From NCBI GenBank assembly GCA_015066385.1, contig SVOJ01000008.1, positions 1 to 64,000 on the forward strand: DNA of 64,000 bases. The letters run 5' to 3'. The number at the start of each line of letters is the position of its first letter. The first letter of the stretch is position 1. Origin of the DNA: Oscillospiraceae bacterium (GTDB lineage Bacteria > Bacillota > Clostridia > Oscillospirales > Acutalibacteraceae). A program made the position numbers and the translations under genes. The notes below the pieces were generated by a model that saw only the letters and a program-made list of their open reading frames with translations, did no database searches and was not told the origin of the DNA. This document shows, piece by piece, positions 20,179 to 29,200 of the stretch.

Positions 20179-21432
20179 ATGGAAATCAAGAGAGATTTAT
20201 ATCTGAATAAACTCATCCGCCACAAGCACAACGGAATGATAAAAGTCATTACGGGTATGCGCAGATGCGGAAAGTCCTATCTTTTGTTTGAGCTGTTTTA
20301 CAAGCATCTGCAGTCTGGCGGTGTGCGCGAGGATCATATTCTGAAAATTGCACTGGATGACAGACGAAATAAAAAGTTCCGCGATCCCGATTATCTGTGC
20401 GACTATGTGCATGATTTTGTAAAAGATGAAGATATGTATTATATTCTTCTGGATGAGGTGCAGATGGTGCCTGAATTTGAGGATGTGCTGAACAGTTTTC
20501 TGCACATCAAAAATGCAGATACTTTCGTTACGGGCAGCAATGCCAAATTCCTGTCGAAGGATATCATTACGCAATTCCGCGGCAGAGGTGATCAGATTCA
20601 TATTGCGCCGCTTTCGTTCAGCGAGTTCATGACCGCTTTTGACGATTCGGTTGAGCAGGGATGGAATCAATATATCAATTTCGGCGGTCTGCCCAAACTG
20701 TTTGCATTTTCAACAGAAGAAGACAAATCGAATTATCTGAAGGATATTTTTACCGAAACATATATAAAAGACATCTGCGAACGCAATAACATCCGCAGCG
20801 ATGCCGAGCTTGCGGAATTGCTTGATATTCTTTCCTCTGCCATCGGGTCGCTCACAAATCCGAAAAAATTGTCAGATACATTCAAATCCGTCAAACAGGT
20901 GCAAATACACCCTGAAACAATAAAAAATTATCTTGACCATTTTGTTGATTCATTTTTGATTGAGCAGGCAAAACGGTATGATATCAAAGGCAAACGGTAT
21001 ATCAACACACCGTCAAAGTATTATTTTACCGATATAGGCCTGCGCAATGCGCGTCTGAATTTCAGGCAGACCGAGGAAACCCACGCAATGGAAAATGTTA
21101 TATACAACGAATTGCGCATCCGCGGCTTCAATGTGGATGTCGGCATTGTGGAGTATTATTCGTCTGAAAACAGCAAAAAGAGTGTTCTGAAACAGGCGGA
21201 GGTCGATTTTGTCTGTAATTTGTCCGATAAACGGTATTATATTCAATCGGCACTTTCCGTTCCGACAAAAGAAAAACTGGAACAAGAGCAGAATTCGCTT
21301 GTCAGAATCGATGATTCTTTTAAAAAAATCATCATTGTCAAAGACCTCTCCCGTTCTCATTATACGGAAAACGGAATTTACCTGATGCGTCTGTTTGATT
21401 TTCTGCTCGATCCGAATAGTCTGCATTTCTGA
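20179..21432 (+). CDS. AAA_14 / DUF4143 family ATPase
   Basis: VITGMRRCGKSYLLFELF Walker A, YILLDEVQMV Walker B, C-terminal AEVDFVC nuclease-like motif. Confidence 0.85.
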   Translation: MEIKRDLYLNKLIRHKHNGMIKVITGMRRCGKSYLLFELFYKHLQSGGVREDHILKIALDDRRNKKFRDPDYLCDYVHDFVKDEDMYYILLDEVQMVPEFEDVLNSFLHIKNADTFVTGSNAKFLSKDIITQFRGRGDQIHIAPLSFSEFMTAFDDSVEQGWNQYINFGGLPKLFAFSTEEDKSNYLKDIFTETYIKDICERNNIRSDAELAELLDILSSAIGSLTNPKKLSDTFKSVKQVQIHPETIKNYLDHFVDSFLIEQAKRYDIKGKRYINTPSKYYFTDIGLRNARLNFRQTEETHAMENVIYNELRIRGFNVDVGIVEYYSSENSKKSVLKQAEVDFVCNLSDKRYYIQSALSVPTKEKLEQEQNSLVRIDDSFKKIIIVKDLSRSHYTENGIYLMRLFDFLLDPNSLHF

Positions 21433-21440
21433 AAAAATAA

Positions 21441-21511
21441 CCGATGAGGAATCGAATCCGACCCCTCATCGGTGTTTTTTGTTATTTTACTGAAAATTTT
21501 TCGGGTATACC
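21441..21511. repeat. Right copy of direct repeat flanking the AAA_14 gene
   Basis: See 20011-20075. Confidence 0.75.
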
Positions 21512-21525
21512 CAAATTTTTTTCAG

Positions 21526-22020
21526 TTACATCGGTTTGTCGTACCTTCCGTGGTTGCGGAAATGCTCGGTGCGGAATTCCTCTTTGCTGACCTTACAGCC
21601 GAGCACATTTGCCCAGCCTTCGCAATAAAGCCAGTAGTATGAATGCTTTTTTTTCAGAAAATACTTCCACACAAGGTTTGCCCAGGTGAACGAGGGAAGT
21701 CCGATCAACAGTTGCCAGAACGGCCCTAAAATCAGGCTTTGCACGGTGTGTCCGAATTCGTGAATGGTCAGGTCGTGCACATAATCGGGGCGTTTTTCGT
21801 ATGTTTCGTCCGACAAAAACAGAAATACGAACATGCCCATTGTGATGCCGCCGAGGCTTTTCTTTTTCAGATGAATATCCGTTACAAGGCAGTTGTGGAA
21901 CAATCTGACCTTGCCGAAGGGGGACAGCACAAGAAAGAAAAGCAGTCCCACAACATTCTGCGGCAGTCCCCATGTAAACTGCCAGAACGCATACAGCCAG
22001 CTTTTAAAATTCTGTTTCAT
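21526..22020 (-). CDS. Membrane protein with HEFGH metalloprotease-like motif
   Basis: TIHEFGHTVQSLILGP; start at MKQNFKSW. Confidence 0.6.
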   Translation of the reverse strand: MKQNFKSWLYAFWQFTWGLPQNVVGLLFFLVLSPFGKVRLFHNCLVTDIHLKKKSLGGITMGMFVFLFLSDETYEKRPDYVHDLTIHEFGHTVQSLILGPFWQLLIGLPSFTWANLVWKYFLKKKHSYYWLYCEGWANVLGCKVSKEEFRTEHFRNHGRYDKPM

Positions 22021-22033
22021 GCAAAAAACTCCT

Positions 22034-24082
22034 TTATTCTTCTTCACAAACAATGCAAAGCACACCGCCGTTCATCATGTCCGTAACACTGAATCGAAGG
22101 TCGGGCAGGTCTTCGCCGTTGAGGGTAGCGGATTTTGTGTAAATGCCCTTGCCCTGTTTTTCAATCGTCAAAATGTTGCCGTTGTGTAGTTTCAGAACGG
22201 TTTTTTCGTATTTCGGAAATCCGATGAGCATTAAATTCTGCCCCGTAACGGGGAAAATACCGAGGCAATTCCAGATATGGCAGGACGATGTACCGCCCGA
22301 GTCGTTGTTGCCGGGTAGTCCGCCTCTGCCTGTAGTGAACATGCTGTCTTCACCGGCCGCCAACACTTCGCACAGACGGTCATATCGTTTTGCGTAGTGG
22401 TAGGCATAGGGTGTTTCCATGTCGGATTCATTATTGAATCCCTCAAAACAGCCGGAGTGCTCGTCTTCTTCTGTGAATCCGAAGAAATTGTCAAGTTGCT
22501 TTACAAAGGCTTCGACACCGCCTGCAAGTTCTATTCGTTTGTCCATGTCACGCAGGAGTCTGAAGGAATAATTGCGGTAATTGCCCTCATAATAATCATG
22601 GTTTGCGTAAATATAACCCGTTGCGGGGTCGTATGCATCTGTCCATGTGTCGGCAAAAGCGCGCAGTTCCCCTGCAAGGGCGGTTTCGTTCTGACTTTCG
22701 GCAATGTCTGCAACCGCCGCACAGGCTTCACAGACATCTAAGAAATGGGTCAGGCGGTTGGGGATGACTCCCGCTATAATGTCGGCGTAATGTTCACGTT
22801 TCAAGTCCTTGACAATTGCCCGTAAGGCGGCTTTCCAGTCAGCGGGAATGCCTCTGAAACAGGCATCGGCAAGGCTGTGTTCGGCGAGCATACAAGCCTG
22901 ATCGGACGGCACATGACATCCCTTTGTCAGTAAAAACGTGTGCGGCAGTTGCCCCGTGTGCAGACCGCACAGGATGATGGTGTCAACGATCTCTTTTGCA
23001 ATTCCGGGATACAGCGAAAACACCAGCGGAAGCTGTGTTTTGTAAATATCCCACATCGTCGCAAAGTCCACGCAGAACGCCTTGTCTTCCCACAGCGGGC
23101 TTTCCCCCGAACGCGAGCAGGGTTTGATGAGGGTGTGATACAGATTGGAATAGAAAATATTTTTCTGCCGTTCGTCATCGGTTTCAATGGCAATACGGGA
23201 CAGCGCTTCGTTCCATTTTTCATAAGCGGCATTGCGCACGTCATCAAATCCGCCGTCGTCCACGGCAAGATCTGCCTGTGCAAAGGTCGCATTTTTAATG
23301 GAAACGGACAGCCTTGTTTCCACCGTTTCACCATCGGCTTCGATAAGAACACCGAACGTGTCTTCGGTTTTACCGAACAGAATTTCTTTGCCCGCAATGT
23401 AACGATTGTTCTGCAACAGGGAAACCGCTCTTGCATTTTTCAGTTGCAGGCAGAAATAGGTGGGCAGACCGCTGAGCACGATTTCAGCATATACTTCGGT
23501 CGGCGAAACAATGCGTATAAGGCCCGATTCGGGTCTCGCATAATCGCGTTCGCTCTTTTTAAGCAGTCCGTCATTGGTGAAATCCACCGCGAGAACCCCG
23601 TTTTCACTCGGAAAACGAAAACGGTGGTAGGCACTTGTCGTGGAAACCGTGGTTTCACTGTAAATGCCGTCGGCGGTCTTTACGGCATAATAGCCGGGCT
23701 GCGCGTATTCATCTTCAATGTCCGTTCCGTTGAAAGCGGCGGGATCGCCGAAAAACGGAGAAATGATGCAGTAATTGTAATAATAATCAATCGCACCCGT
23801 ACCGCTTTGCTGAAAATGCGAAAGCCCCAAAAACTTTCTGCATTCGGCACTGCGTCTGAAATCCTGCGGACAAGAGTTCGGAAGATGGTCACCGTAGCCC
23901 GTCGGATAACCCGCCGTATAGGTACAGCAGGAATATTTGCCGAACGGCAAAGCCGCACCGGGGTTTGTGTTGCCGGTGATACCTTTTATGAATTTCCATG
24001 TGGCGGCAACACCTTGCGGCGCAGGCAGGTCGATCTCGTCACAACCGTGAAACACATCTACATACTTGCAGAAATCAATCAT
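22034..24082 (-). CDS. GH92 family alpha-mannosidase
   Basis: GGLPGNNDSGGTSSCHIWNCLGIFPVTGQNLMLIG and N-terminal GH92 features. Confidence 0.85.
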   Translation of the reverse strand: MIDFCKYVDVFHGCDEIDLPAPQGVAATWKFIKGITGNTNPGAALPFGKYSCCTYTAGYPTGYGDHLPNSCPQDFRRSAECRKFLGLSHFQQSGTGAIDYYYNYCIISPFFGDPAAFNGTDIEDEYAQPGYYAVKTADGIYSETTVSTTSAYHRFRFPSENGVLAVDFTNDGLLKKSERDYARPESGLIRIVSPTEVYAEIVLSGLPTYFCLQLKNARAVSLLQNNRYIAGKEILFGKTEDTFGVLIEADGETVETRLSVSIKNATFAQADLAVDDGGFDDVRNAAYEKWNEALSRIAIETDDERQKNIFYSNLYHTLIKPCSRSGESPLWEDKAFCVDFATMWDIYKTQLPLVFSLYPGIAKEIVDTIILCGLHTGQLPHTFLLTKGCHVPSDQACMLAEHSLADACFRGIPADWKAALRAIVKDLKREHYADIIAGVIPNRLTHFLDVCEACAAVADIAESQNETALAGELRAFADTWTDAYDPATGYIYANHDYYEGNYRNYSFRLLRDMDKRIELAGGVEAFVKQLDNFFGFTEEDEHSGCFEGFNNESDMETPYAYHYAKRYDRLCEVLAAGEDSMFTTGRGGLPGNNDSGGTSSCHIWNCLGIFPVTGQNLMLIGFPKYEKTVLKLHNGNILTIEKQGKGIYTKSATLNGEDLPDLRFSVTDMMNGGVLCIVCEEE

Positions 24083-24277
24083 AAGTCAAATCTACCTTTC
24101 ATTGATGCACTTACAGTATACGCGAAAAGACTGCAAATGTCAAATCATTGTTATAATTGACAAAAAATAAACGATTGAATTGGAATATTTTTACAAAACA
24201 GCCAATAAGTGCTTGCTTTTTACGGTGTAAGGTGGTAATATAATAAAATAGTACTTATATTGTTTTCGGAGGCGTTT

Positions 24278-25714
24278 ATGAAAAGAAAAAGCGGTGTTTT
24301 GCTTCCCGTTTCCACCCTCAACGGTGAATTTTCCTGCGGCAGTTTCGGAAAAGAAGCATTGAATTTTGTTGATTTTCTGGCAGACTGCGGATTTTCTTAT
24401 TGGCAGGTGTTGCCGTTCTGTATGGTGGACGAATGCAATTCGCCTTACAAATCCTATTCCGCATTCGGCGGGAATCCTTATTTTATTGATCTGAATGAAC
24501 TGTTTCAGCAGGGGCTTATCACCCTTGAAGAACGCGAAAATGCAAAGCAGAACACCCCTTACAGCTGTGAGTATGTAAGGTTGTTCCATACCCGTTTCGA
24601 TTTGCTGCGCAATGCATCCAAGCGTTGCAATGACCGCCAAAAGGTGGAAGCATTCATTGCGGAAAATCCTTATCTTGCACAGTTCTGTGAATTTATGGCA
24701 TTCAAAGCCGCCAATGCGCAGAAACCGTGGACACAGTGGGAAAACACGCAGATCGACCCCGACGAGTTGTTCATGTGGCAGTTTACGCAGTATGAATTTT
24801 TCCGTCAGTGGAAAAAGGTCAAGGATTATGCCAATAATAAGGGTATTCAGATCATCGGGGATATTCCGATTTATGTCGATTTTGATTCCTGCGATGTCTG
24901 GGGCAATCGCACATTGTTCCAATTGGACGAAGAAGGCAATCTTGCCGCCGTGGCAGGTTGTCCGCCCGATTATTTCGCCGTGGACGGTCAGTTGTGGGGC
25001 AATCCGCTGTATGACTGGGAGAAGATGGAAAAAGACGGCTTCTCTTGGTGGAGAGCACGCATGAAGCACATGTTCAATCTTTTTGACGGTGTTCGCATCG
25101 ACCATTTCCGCGGACTTGAATCCTATTGGCGCATTCCTGCCGATGCCGAAACCGCAAGGGAAGGCAAGTGGGTCAAGGGTCCCGGTAAGGCATTTGTGGA
25201 TATGTTGCATGAAATCACCGATGACAAGCATTTTGTCATTGCCGAAGACCTCGGCGAGATCACGCAGGAAGTCATTGACCTTGTGGAATACAGTAAATTC
25301 CCCGGCATGCGTGTGTTCCAGTTCGGCTTCCTCGGGGATGATGACAATCCCCATAAGCCGCACAATTATCCCAATAATTGCATTGCTTACACGGGAACAC
25401 ATGACAACAACACACTGCTCGGTTATGTCTGGGAATTGGATGCAGAACGCAGAAAAAATATGCTCGAATACTGCGGCTACACTTCGCCCGATTGGGACAG
25501 AGGCTACGATGCGGTTCTGCGCACCATGTTCGCAAGCCATGCGGGCACTTTGATTCTGCCGATTCAGGATCTGTTGGGTTACGGTTCGGACACAAGACTG
25601 AACATCCCCGGCAAAGCTGACGGCAACTGGCAGTACCGTGTGACTGCCGATCAGCTCAACGGTATCGACCGAATGAAATTTAGACGGTTCAATACACTTT
25701 ATAAGCGATCATAA
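24278..25714 (+). CDS. malQ: 4-alpha-glucanotransferase (GH77)
   Basis: FDGVRIDHFRGLESYWRIPA, IAYTGTHDNNTLLGY; ggagg RBS before ATG 24278. Confidence 0.92.
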   Translation: MKRKSGVLLPVSTLNGEFSCGSFGKEALNFVDFLADCGFSYWQVLPFCMVDECNSPYKSYSAFGGNPYFIDLNELFQQGLITLEERENAKQNTPYSCEYVRLFHTRFDLLRNASKRCNDRQKVEAFIAENPYLAQFCEFMAFKAANAQKPWTQWENTQIDPDELFMWQFTQYEFFRQWKKVKDYANNKGIQIIGDIPIYVDFDSCDVWGNRTLFQLDEEGNLAAVAGCPPDYFAVDGQLWGNPLYDWEKMEKDGFSWWRARMKHMFNLFDGVRIDHFRGLESYWRIPADAETAREGKWVKGPGKAFVDMLHEITDDKHFVIAEDLGEITQEVIDLVEYSKFPGMRVFQFGFLGDDDNPHKPHNYPNNCIAYTGTHDNNTLLGYVWELDAERRKNMLEYCGYTSPDWDRGYDAVLRTMFASHAGTLILPIQDLLGYGSDTRLNIPGKADGNWQYRVTADQLNGIDRMKFRRFNTLYKRS

Positions 25715-25750
25715 AAACTGCCTCACGGGAGGTTTTGCGGAGAAACTCTG

Positions 25751-25927
25751 AATGCAAAATGCACAATGCAGAATGCAAAATTATCGGGTCGTTGTGGCTC
25801 CGATTATAATGAATAATGCGATATTGAATACAATGAATCAGATCAAACTGAAAATTGCAACGGCAAAACTGCAAATTACATCATTCTATAATGGCAACGC
25901 CATTCCTTTAATTTTGCATTTTGCATT
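25751..25927. mobile_element. MITE-like element, AATGCAAAATGCA family, copy A
   Basis: Ends aatgcaaaatgcacaatgcagaatgcaaaatta / aattttgcattttgcatt; interior cores shared with 61495-61719. Confidence 0.8.
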
Positions 25928-25976
25928 TTTTATGAAACAACTTTCTGTGAGGAACCAAAAAAAAGGAGGTCATCTT

Positions 25977-27497
25977 ATGGGTAAACTGCCCGATCCGAAC
26001 AAACTCAATACCTATACCAAAAAAGAAAGCATCATGTACCTCATCGGTCTTGCAGGTCAGAACATGATCTACAATATCATCGGTACGGGATTGTATTTCT
26101 ATTTCCAGAGCGTTATTTTTCTGCCTGCCATCGCCATCAGCACATTTATGACGATCGCTCGTGTATGGGATGCTTTCAATGACCCGATGATGGGTTCTAT
26201 TGTTGACCGCACCCGTACCAAGTGGGGCAAATGCCGTCCGTATCTGATTTTCTGTCCGGCGGCAATCTGCATCATTACCATTCTTACGTTCATCAATGGC
26301 CGCTATGTTGAAGGCGGCGATGCCGCACGCAATGCCTTTATTATCGGCTGGGCTGCTATTTCCTACATTCTGTGGGGTATGTGCTATACCGTCGGTGACA
26401 TTCCGTTGTGGGGCATTACGGCACTGATGACGGAAGATGCAAAAGACCGTTCTAAAATTCTGGCGCTCGCAAGAGTTGCAGCCGGCATCGGCGGCGGTCT
26501 TGTGCTTGCGGCAATTGTTCCCATTTCGCAGGCTGTCGGCAGTATGCTGACTCCCGAAAATGCAACCCCGGAACAACTTGCCGACGGTCAGCAAAAGGGC
26601 TTTATTCTGGTTGCCGTTGTCATGTCGATCATCGGCTCGGGTCTGTTCCAGTTGGCAGGTCTGTTCACAAAAGAACGTGTTGCGTCTTCCGAAAGACACT
26701 ATACACTCAAAGAAAATTTCCAACTGATGTGGAGCAACAAGCCGTTCCGTCAGCAGCTCATTTCCGGCGTGCTCAGAAGCCCCATTCAGCTTCTTATGAA
26801 TGTTGCCATGACACTGCTTGCTTACTACTTCGGCGACTACCACGGCGATTACGTTCTTTATATGGTCATTCTCGGCGGCGGTATGATGGTCGGTCAGTTT
26901 GCGATCATGCTCTTCATTCCCGGCCTTGCGCAGAAGTATGAGAAGAAGACACTTATGATCTTGTCCACCGTCATTTCCGCAATCGGTTTTGCACTGGTGT
27001 TTGTGGTTTATCTGATCGCTCCCACCGACCTCGACAAGCCCGTCTGGCTGGTTGTCAATGCCGTTCTCTTTGCCGTTGCAGGTGCAGGACAGGGGGCTTT
27101 GAACGTGTTGCAGTCTGTTATGATCGCCGATACGGTCGACTACGAAGAATACCTGCACGGTGTTCGTCCCGACGGTGTTTTCTTCTCGGGGCAGAGCTTC
27201 ATCACAAAACTTTCCACCGGTATTGCTTCCATTATTTCCGGTGTTGTTTATGCCGTCGTCGGTTTCTCGGGCAGTGCGGTCGAAGAACTCAACAATGCGC
27301 TTTACAACGGTGCGTCGTTCAAATATGACTATCCCGAATACGCAGCCGCCATGTTCTTCCTGTGCTCCATTCCGCCCGCAATCGGTCTGTTCCTGTCGGT
27401 CATCCCCATTCGCAATTATGCCTTGACCAACAAAGAGCATTCCCGCATTCTTGCCGAATTGCAATCCCGCCGCCACGGCAGCGAAAACGCAGAATAA
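25977..27497 (+). CDS. GPH-family (MFS) sugar:cation symporter
   Basis: 12-TM protein; ARVWDAFNDPMMGSIVDRTRTKWGKCRPY motif; aaaggaggt RBS before ATG 25977. Confidence 0.9.
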   Translation: MGKLPDPNKLNTYTKKESIMYLIGLAGQNMIYNIIGTGLYFYFQSVIFLPAIAISTFMTIARVWDAFNDPMMGSIVDRTRTKWGKCRPYLIFCPAAICIITILTFINGRYVEGGDAARNAFIIGWAAISYILWGMCYTVGDIPLWGITALMTEDAKDRSKILALARVAAGIGGGLVLAAIVPISQAVGSMLTPENATPEQLADGQQKGFILVAVVMSIIGSGLFQLAGLFTKERVASSERHYTLKENFQLMWSNKPFRQQLISGVLRSPIQLLMNVAMTLLAYYFGDYHGDYVLYMVILGGGMMVGQFAIMLFIPGLAQKYEKKTLMILSTVISAIGFALVFVVYLIAPTDLDKPVWLVVNAVLFAVAGAGQGALNVLQSVMIADTVDYEEYLHGVRPDGVFFSGQSFITKLSTGIASIISGVVYAVVGFSGSAVEELNNALYNGASFKYDYPEYAAAMFFLCSIPPAIGLFLSVIPIRNYALTNKEHSRILAELQSRRHGSENAE

Positions 27498-27516
27498 AAA
27501 ATAAAACCGATTTGCA

Positions 27517-27545
27517 TTGACAAACCGGGTGAAAATGATTATAAT
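27517..27545 (+). promoter_or_regulatory. Unit 1 antisense promoter
   Basis: TTGACA-17-TATAAT, then cgtagagg at 27551. Confidence 0.8.
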
Positions 27546-27551
27546 ATAACC

Positions 27552-27647
27552 GTAGAGGCTACCGTTTAAAGCGGTTGGTGCCTTATGTTAATGGTATTTT
27601 TGCATTAACAACCGTCACTTGGCAGAGTGGCGGTTGTTACCTTTTTG
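27552..27647 (+). ncRNA. Predicted antisense RNA, unit 1 (~96 nt)
   Basis: Promoter 27517-27545; terminator hairpin 27607-27638 plus CTTTTTG. Confidence 0.65.
27607..27646 (+). terminator. Unit 1 antisense RNA terminator
   Basis: aacaaccgtcact-tggcag-agtggcggttgtt then U-tract ctttttg. Confidence 0.85.
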
Positions 27648-27710
27648 CTTAAACTTGATATGTATAGTAAAAGTGAAATTACCAACATGAAAAGTCAAAG
27701 TGATGGGCAT
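27615..27710 (-). CDS. 31-aa peptide MPITLTFHVGNFTFTIHIKFKQKGNNRHSAK (putative type I toxin-like)
   Basis: Conserved in three local copies; SD aaaggaggtgag 5' of ATG. Confidence 0.7.
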   Translation of the reverse strand: MPITLTFHVGNFTFTIHIKFKQKGNNRHSAK

Positions 27711-27718
27711 TTGTCTCA

Positions 27719-27732
27719 CCTCCTTTCGGAGG
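27719..27732 (-). promoter_or_regulatory. SD-sequestering hairpin CCTCC-GAAA-GGAGG, unit 1
   Basis: Perfect 5-bp stem with GNRA loop directly on the SD. Confidence 0.75.
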
Positions 27733-27775
27733 ATTGACACCAACCGCCTTTTAAGCCGCCTCTACGATCGGCATA

Positions 27776-27804
27776 AGTATACCGCTTGTGACGGCTTTTG
27801 TCAA
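27776..27804 (-). promoter_or_regulatory. Unit 1 sense promoter
   Basis: Minus strand TTGACA-17-TATACT. Confidence 0.75.
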
Positions 27805-28686
27805 TTATTCATTTTGTAACATTCTGAAAATTTCTTCTTCATTGTCGCATTTATCATAATCACCAATCAACTTTCCTTGATAGTGATATTTGATACCCTT
27901 TTGTTTATTTTTTAATACACATTCAGCAAGTGAATGAACATCATACTGTTTTGCAAAAGCAGCAAATGCCCTGATACGCATTTTGTCAAGCATAGAACCG
28001 TTGCACGGAAAGTCAACACATTCCCAACAACCGTTCAGATTTTGTTGTCTGCAGCAGTTGTAGTTTTTGCACCATCCGTGCATTTCACAGCCGCCTTCCT
28101 GACAGCCGACACAGGTTGCATCGTGCTCACATACGCAGCAGGCAAGGCCGCAATATGCGATCGGGGAGCGTCTTTTTCTTGCATAATAATAACCACCGGG
28201 ACGGAAATCATTGGTCAGAACAAAACTGAACTTTTTTACCGTGTCGGTGCGCATGGCAAATGCAGGCAGCACCTTGATGCACATGGTCCGCACATCAAAA
28301 TCCGTATAAAAATGATGCACGGCGCAGGTCAACAACTCACTGAAATATGTCGGTGTTTCATACGCAGAACATAAGTCAATCCGCAATACACCAAATTCGC
28401 CACCGAAAATTTCAACCGTACCGATTGCCTTGTCGATACTTTTGTCCACTACGGCAAAACGCACATATCGCTGTTGTTCATATTCCGACAGCCAGAATAA
28501 AATTGCCGCTTCCATTTCTGCAACGCTTTCAAAATAAAAACCGCTTGTGCATGCATCAGCATTCATCCGTGCGACCGACTCTTTGTCTGCATAACATTTC
28601 AAAAGGTCTTCGGCATCGTGCAGAGAAACAAGGCGCAGCATAAAACTTTCTGTTTCATAAGACGGACAATGAATATACGGGTTCAT
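27805..28686 (-). CDS. GNAT acetyltransferase-like domain fused to DUF3795-like Cys-rich domain
   Basis: N-terminal GNAT-like fold sequence; CGLACCVCEHDATCVGCQEGGCEMHGWCKNYNCCRQQNLNGCWEC. Confidence 0.7.
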   Translation of the reverse strand: MNPYIHCPSYETESFMLRLVSLHDAEDLLKCYADKESVARMNADACTSGFYFESVAEMEAAILFWLSEYEQQRYVRFAVVDKSIDKAIGTVEIFGGEFGVLRIDLCSAYETPTYFSELLTCAVHHFYTDFDVRTMCIKVLPAFAMRTDTVKKFSFVLTNDFRPGGYYYARKRRSPIAYCGLACCVCEHDATCVGCQEGGCEMHGWCKNYNCCRQQNLNGCWECVDFPCNGSMLDKMRIRAFAAFAKQYDVHSLAECVLKNKQKGIKYHYQGKLIGDYDKCDNEEEIFRMLQNE

Positions 28687-28788
28687 GCAAATCTCCTTAT
28701 TAAAAAAGAACATTTGTTCTATTTTACTTTGAATATACTACATTCTGTTTTACTTGTCAATACAAATTAACAAACTTTTTCCGAAATA

Positions 28789-28817
28789 TTGACAAAATCC
28801 GCTTGTCGGAATATAAT
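28789..28817 (+). promoter_or_regulatory. Unit 2 sense promoter
   Basis: TTGACA-17-TATAAT. Confidence 0.85.
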
Positions 28818-28861
28818 AATTCCGATCGTAGAGGCGGCTTAAAAGGCGGTTGGTGTCAGAT

Positions 28862-28875
28862 CCTCCGAAAGGAGG
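28862..28875 (+). promoter_or_regulatory. SD-sequestering hairpin, unit 2
   Basis: cctccgaaaggagg, 8 nt before ATG 28884. Confidence 0.75.
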
Positions 28876-28883
28876 TGAGACAT

Positions 28884-28973
28884 ATGCCCATTACTTTAAC
28901 ATTCCATATTTGTAACATAACGATTACAATAAGAATTAAGGTAAAAAGCAACAACCGCCACTCTGCCAAGTGA
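28884..28973 (+). CDS. 29-aa peptide MPITLTFHICNITITIRIKVKSNNRHSAK (putative type I toxin-like)
   Basis: ATG with strong SD, conserved in three copies. Confidence 0.75.
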   Translation: MPITLTFHICNITITIRIKVKSNNRHSAK

Positions 28974-29035
28974 CGGTTGTTTAACAAAAAATATTTAACA
29001 ATCAGACACTAACCGCTTTAAACGGTAGCCTCTAC
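28943..29035 (-). ncRNA. Predicted antisense RNA, unit 2 (~93 nt)
   Basis: Promoter minus 29042-29070 (TTGACA-17-TATAAT); hairpin 28950-28981 and minus-strand U-tract. Confidence 0.65.
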
Positions 29036-29041
29036 GGTTAC

Positions 29042-29070
29042 ATTATAGCCAATTGCTTCCGATTTGTCAA
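29042..29070 (-). promoter_or_regulatory. Unit 2 antisense promoter
   Basis: Minus strand TTGACA-17-TATAAT. Confidence 0.85.
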
Positions 29071-29099
29071 TGCAGATCGGAAGTTTATTTTTATCTTTT
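29056..29099 (+). terminator. Unit 2 sense-strand terminator overlapping antisense -35
   Basis: cttccgat-12 nt-atcggaag followed by tttatttttatctttt. Confidence 0.75.
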
Positions 29100-29107
29100 C
29101 CGAAATA

Positions 29108-29136
29108 TTGACAAATATCGATACAAGCGGTATATT
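29108..29136 (+). promoter_or_regulatory. Unit 3 sense promoter
   Basis: TTGACA-17-TATATT. Confidence 0.75.
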
Positions 29137-29200
29137 TGACCTGATCGTAGAGGCGGCTTAGGGCGGTTGGTGTCAATTCCTCCGAAAGGAGGTGAGACAT

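Larger units (their letters stand above)
27551..27766 (-). repeat. Small-ORF/convergent-promoter unit, copy 1 (inverted relative to copies 2 and 3)
   Basis: Ends cgtagaggc...gcctctacg; contains conserved ORF, SD hairpin and central hairpin. Confidence 0.95.
28827..29036 (+). repeat. Small-ORF/convergent-promoter unit, copy 2
   Basis: cgtagaggcggcttaaaaggcggttggtgtc...gacactaaccgctttaaacggtagcctctacg. Confidence 0.95.

Noticed and set aside
21446-21470. tRNA-like T-arm string (atcgaatccgacccc)
   Set aside because: Part of a terminator hairpin; no acceptor/anticodon arms around it.
24191-25540. 449-aa minus-strand ORF opposite malQ
   Set aside because: Codon-aligned antisense artefact.
25908-27476. 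522-aa minus-strand ORF opposite the GPH transporter
   Set aside because: Codon-aligned antisense artefact.
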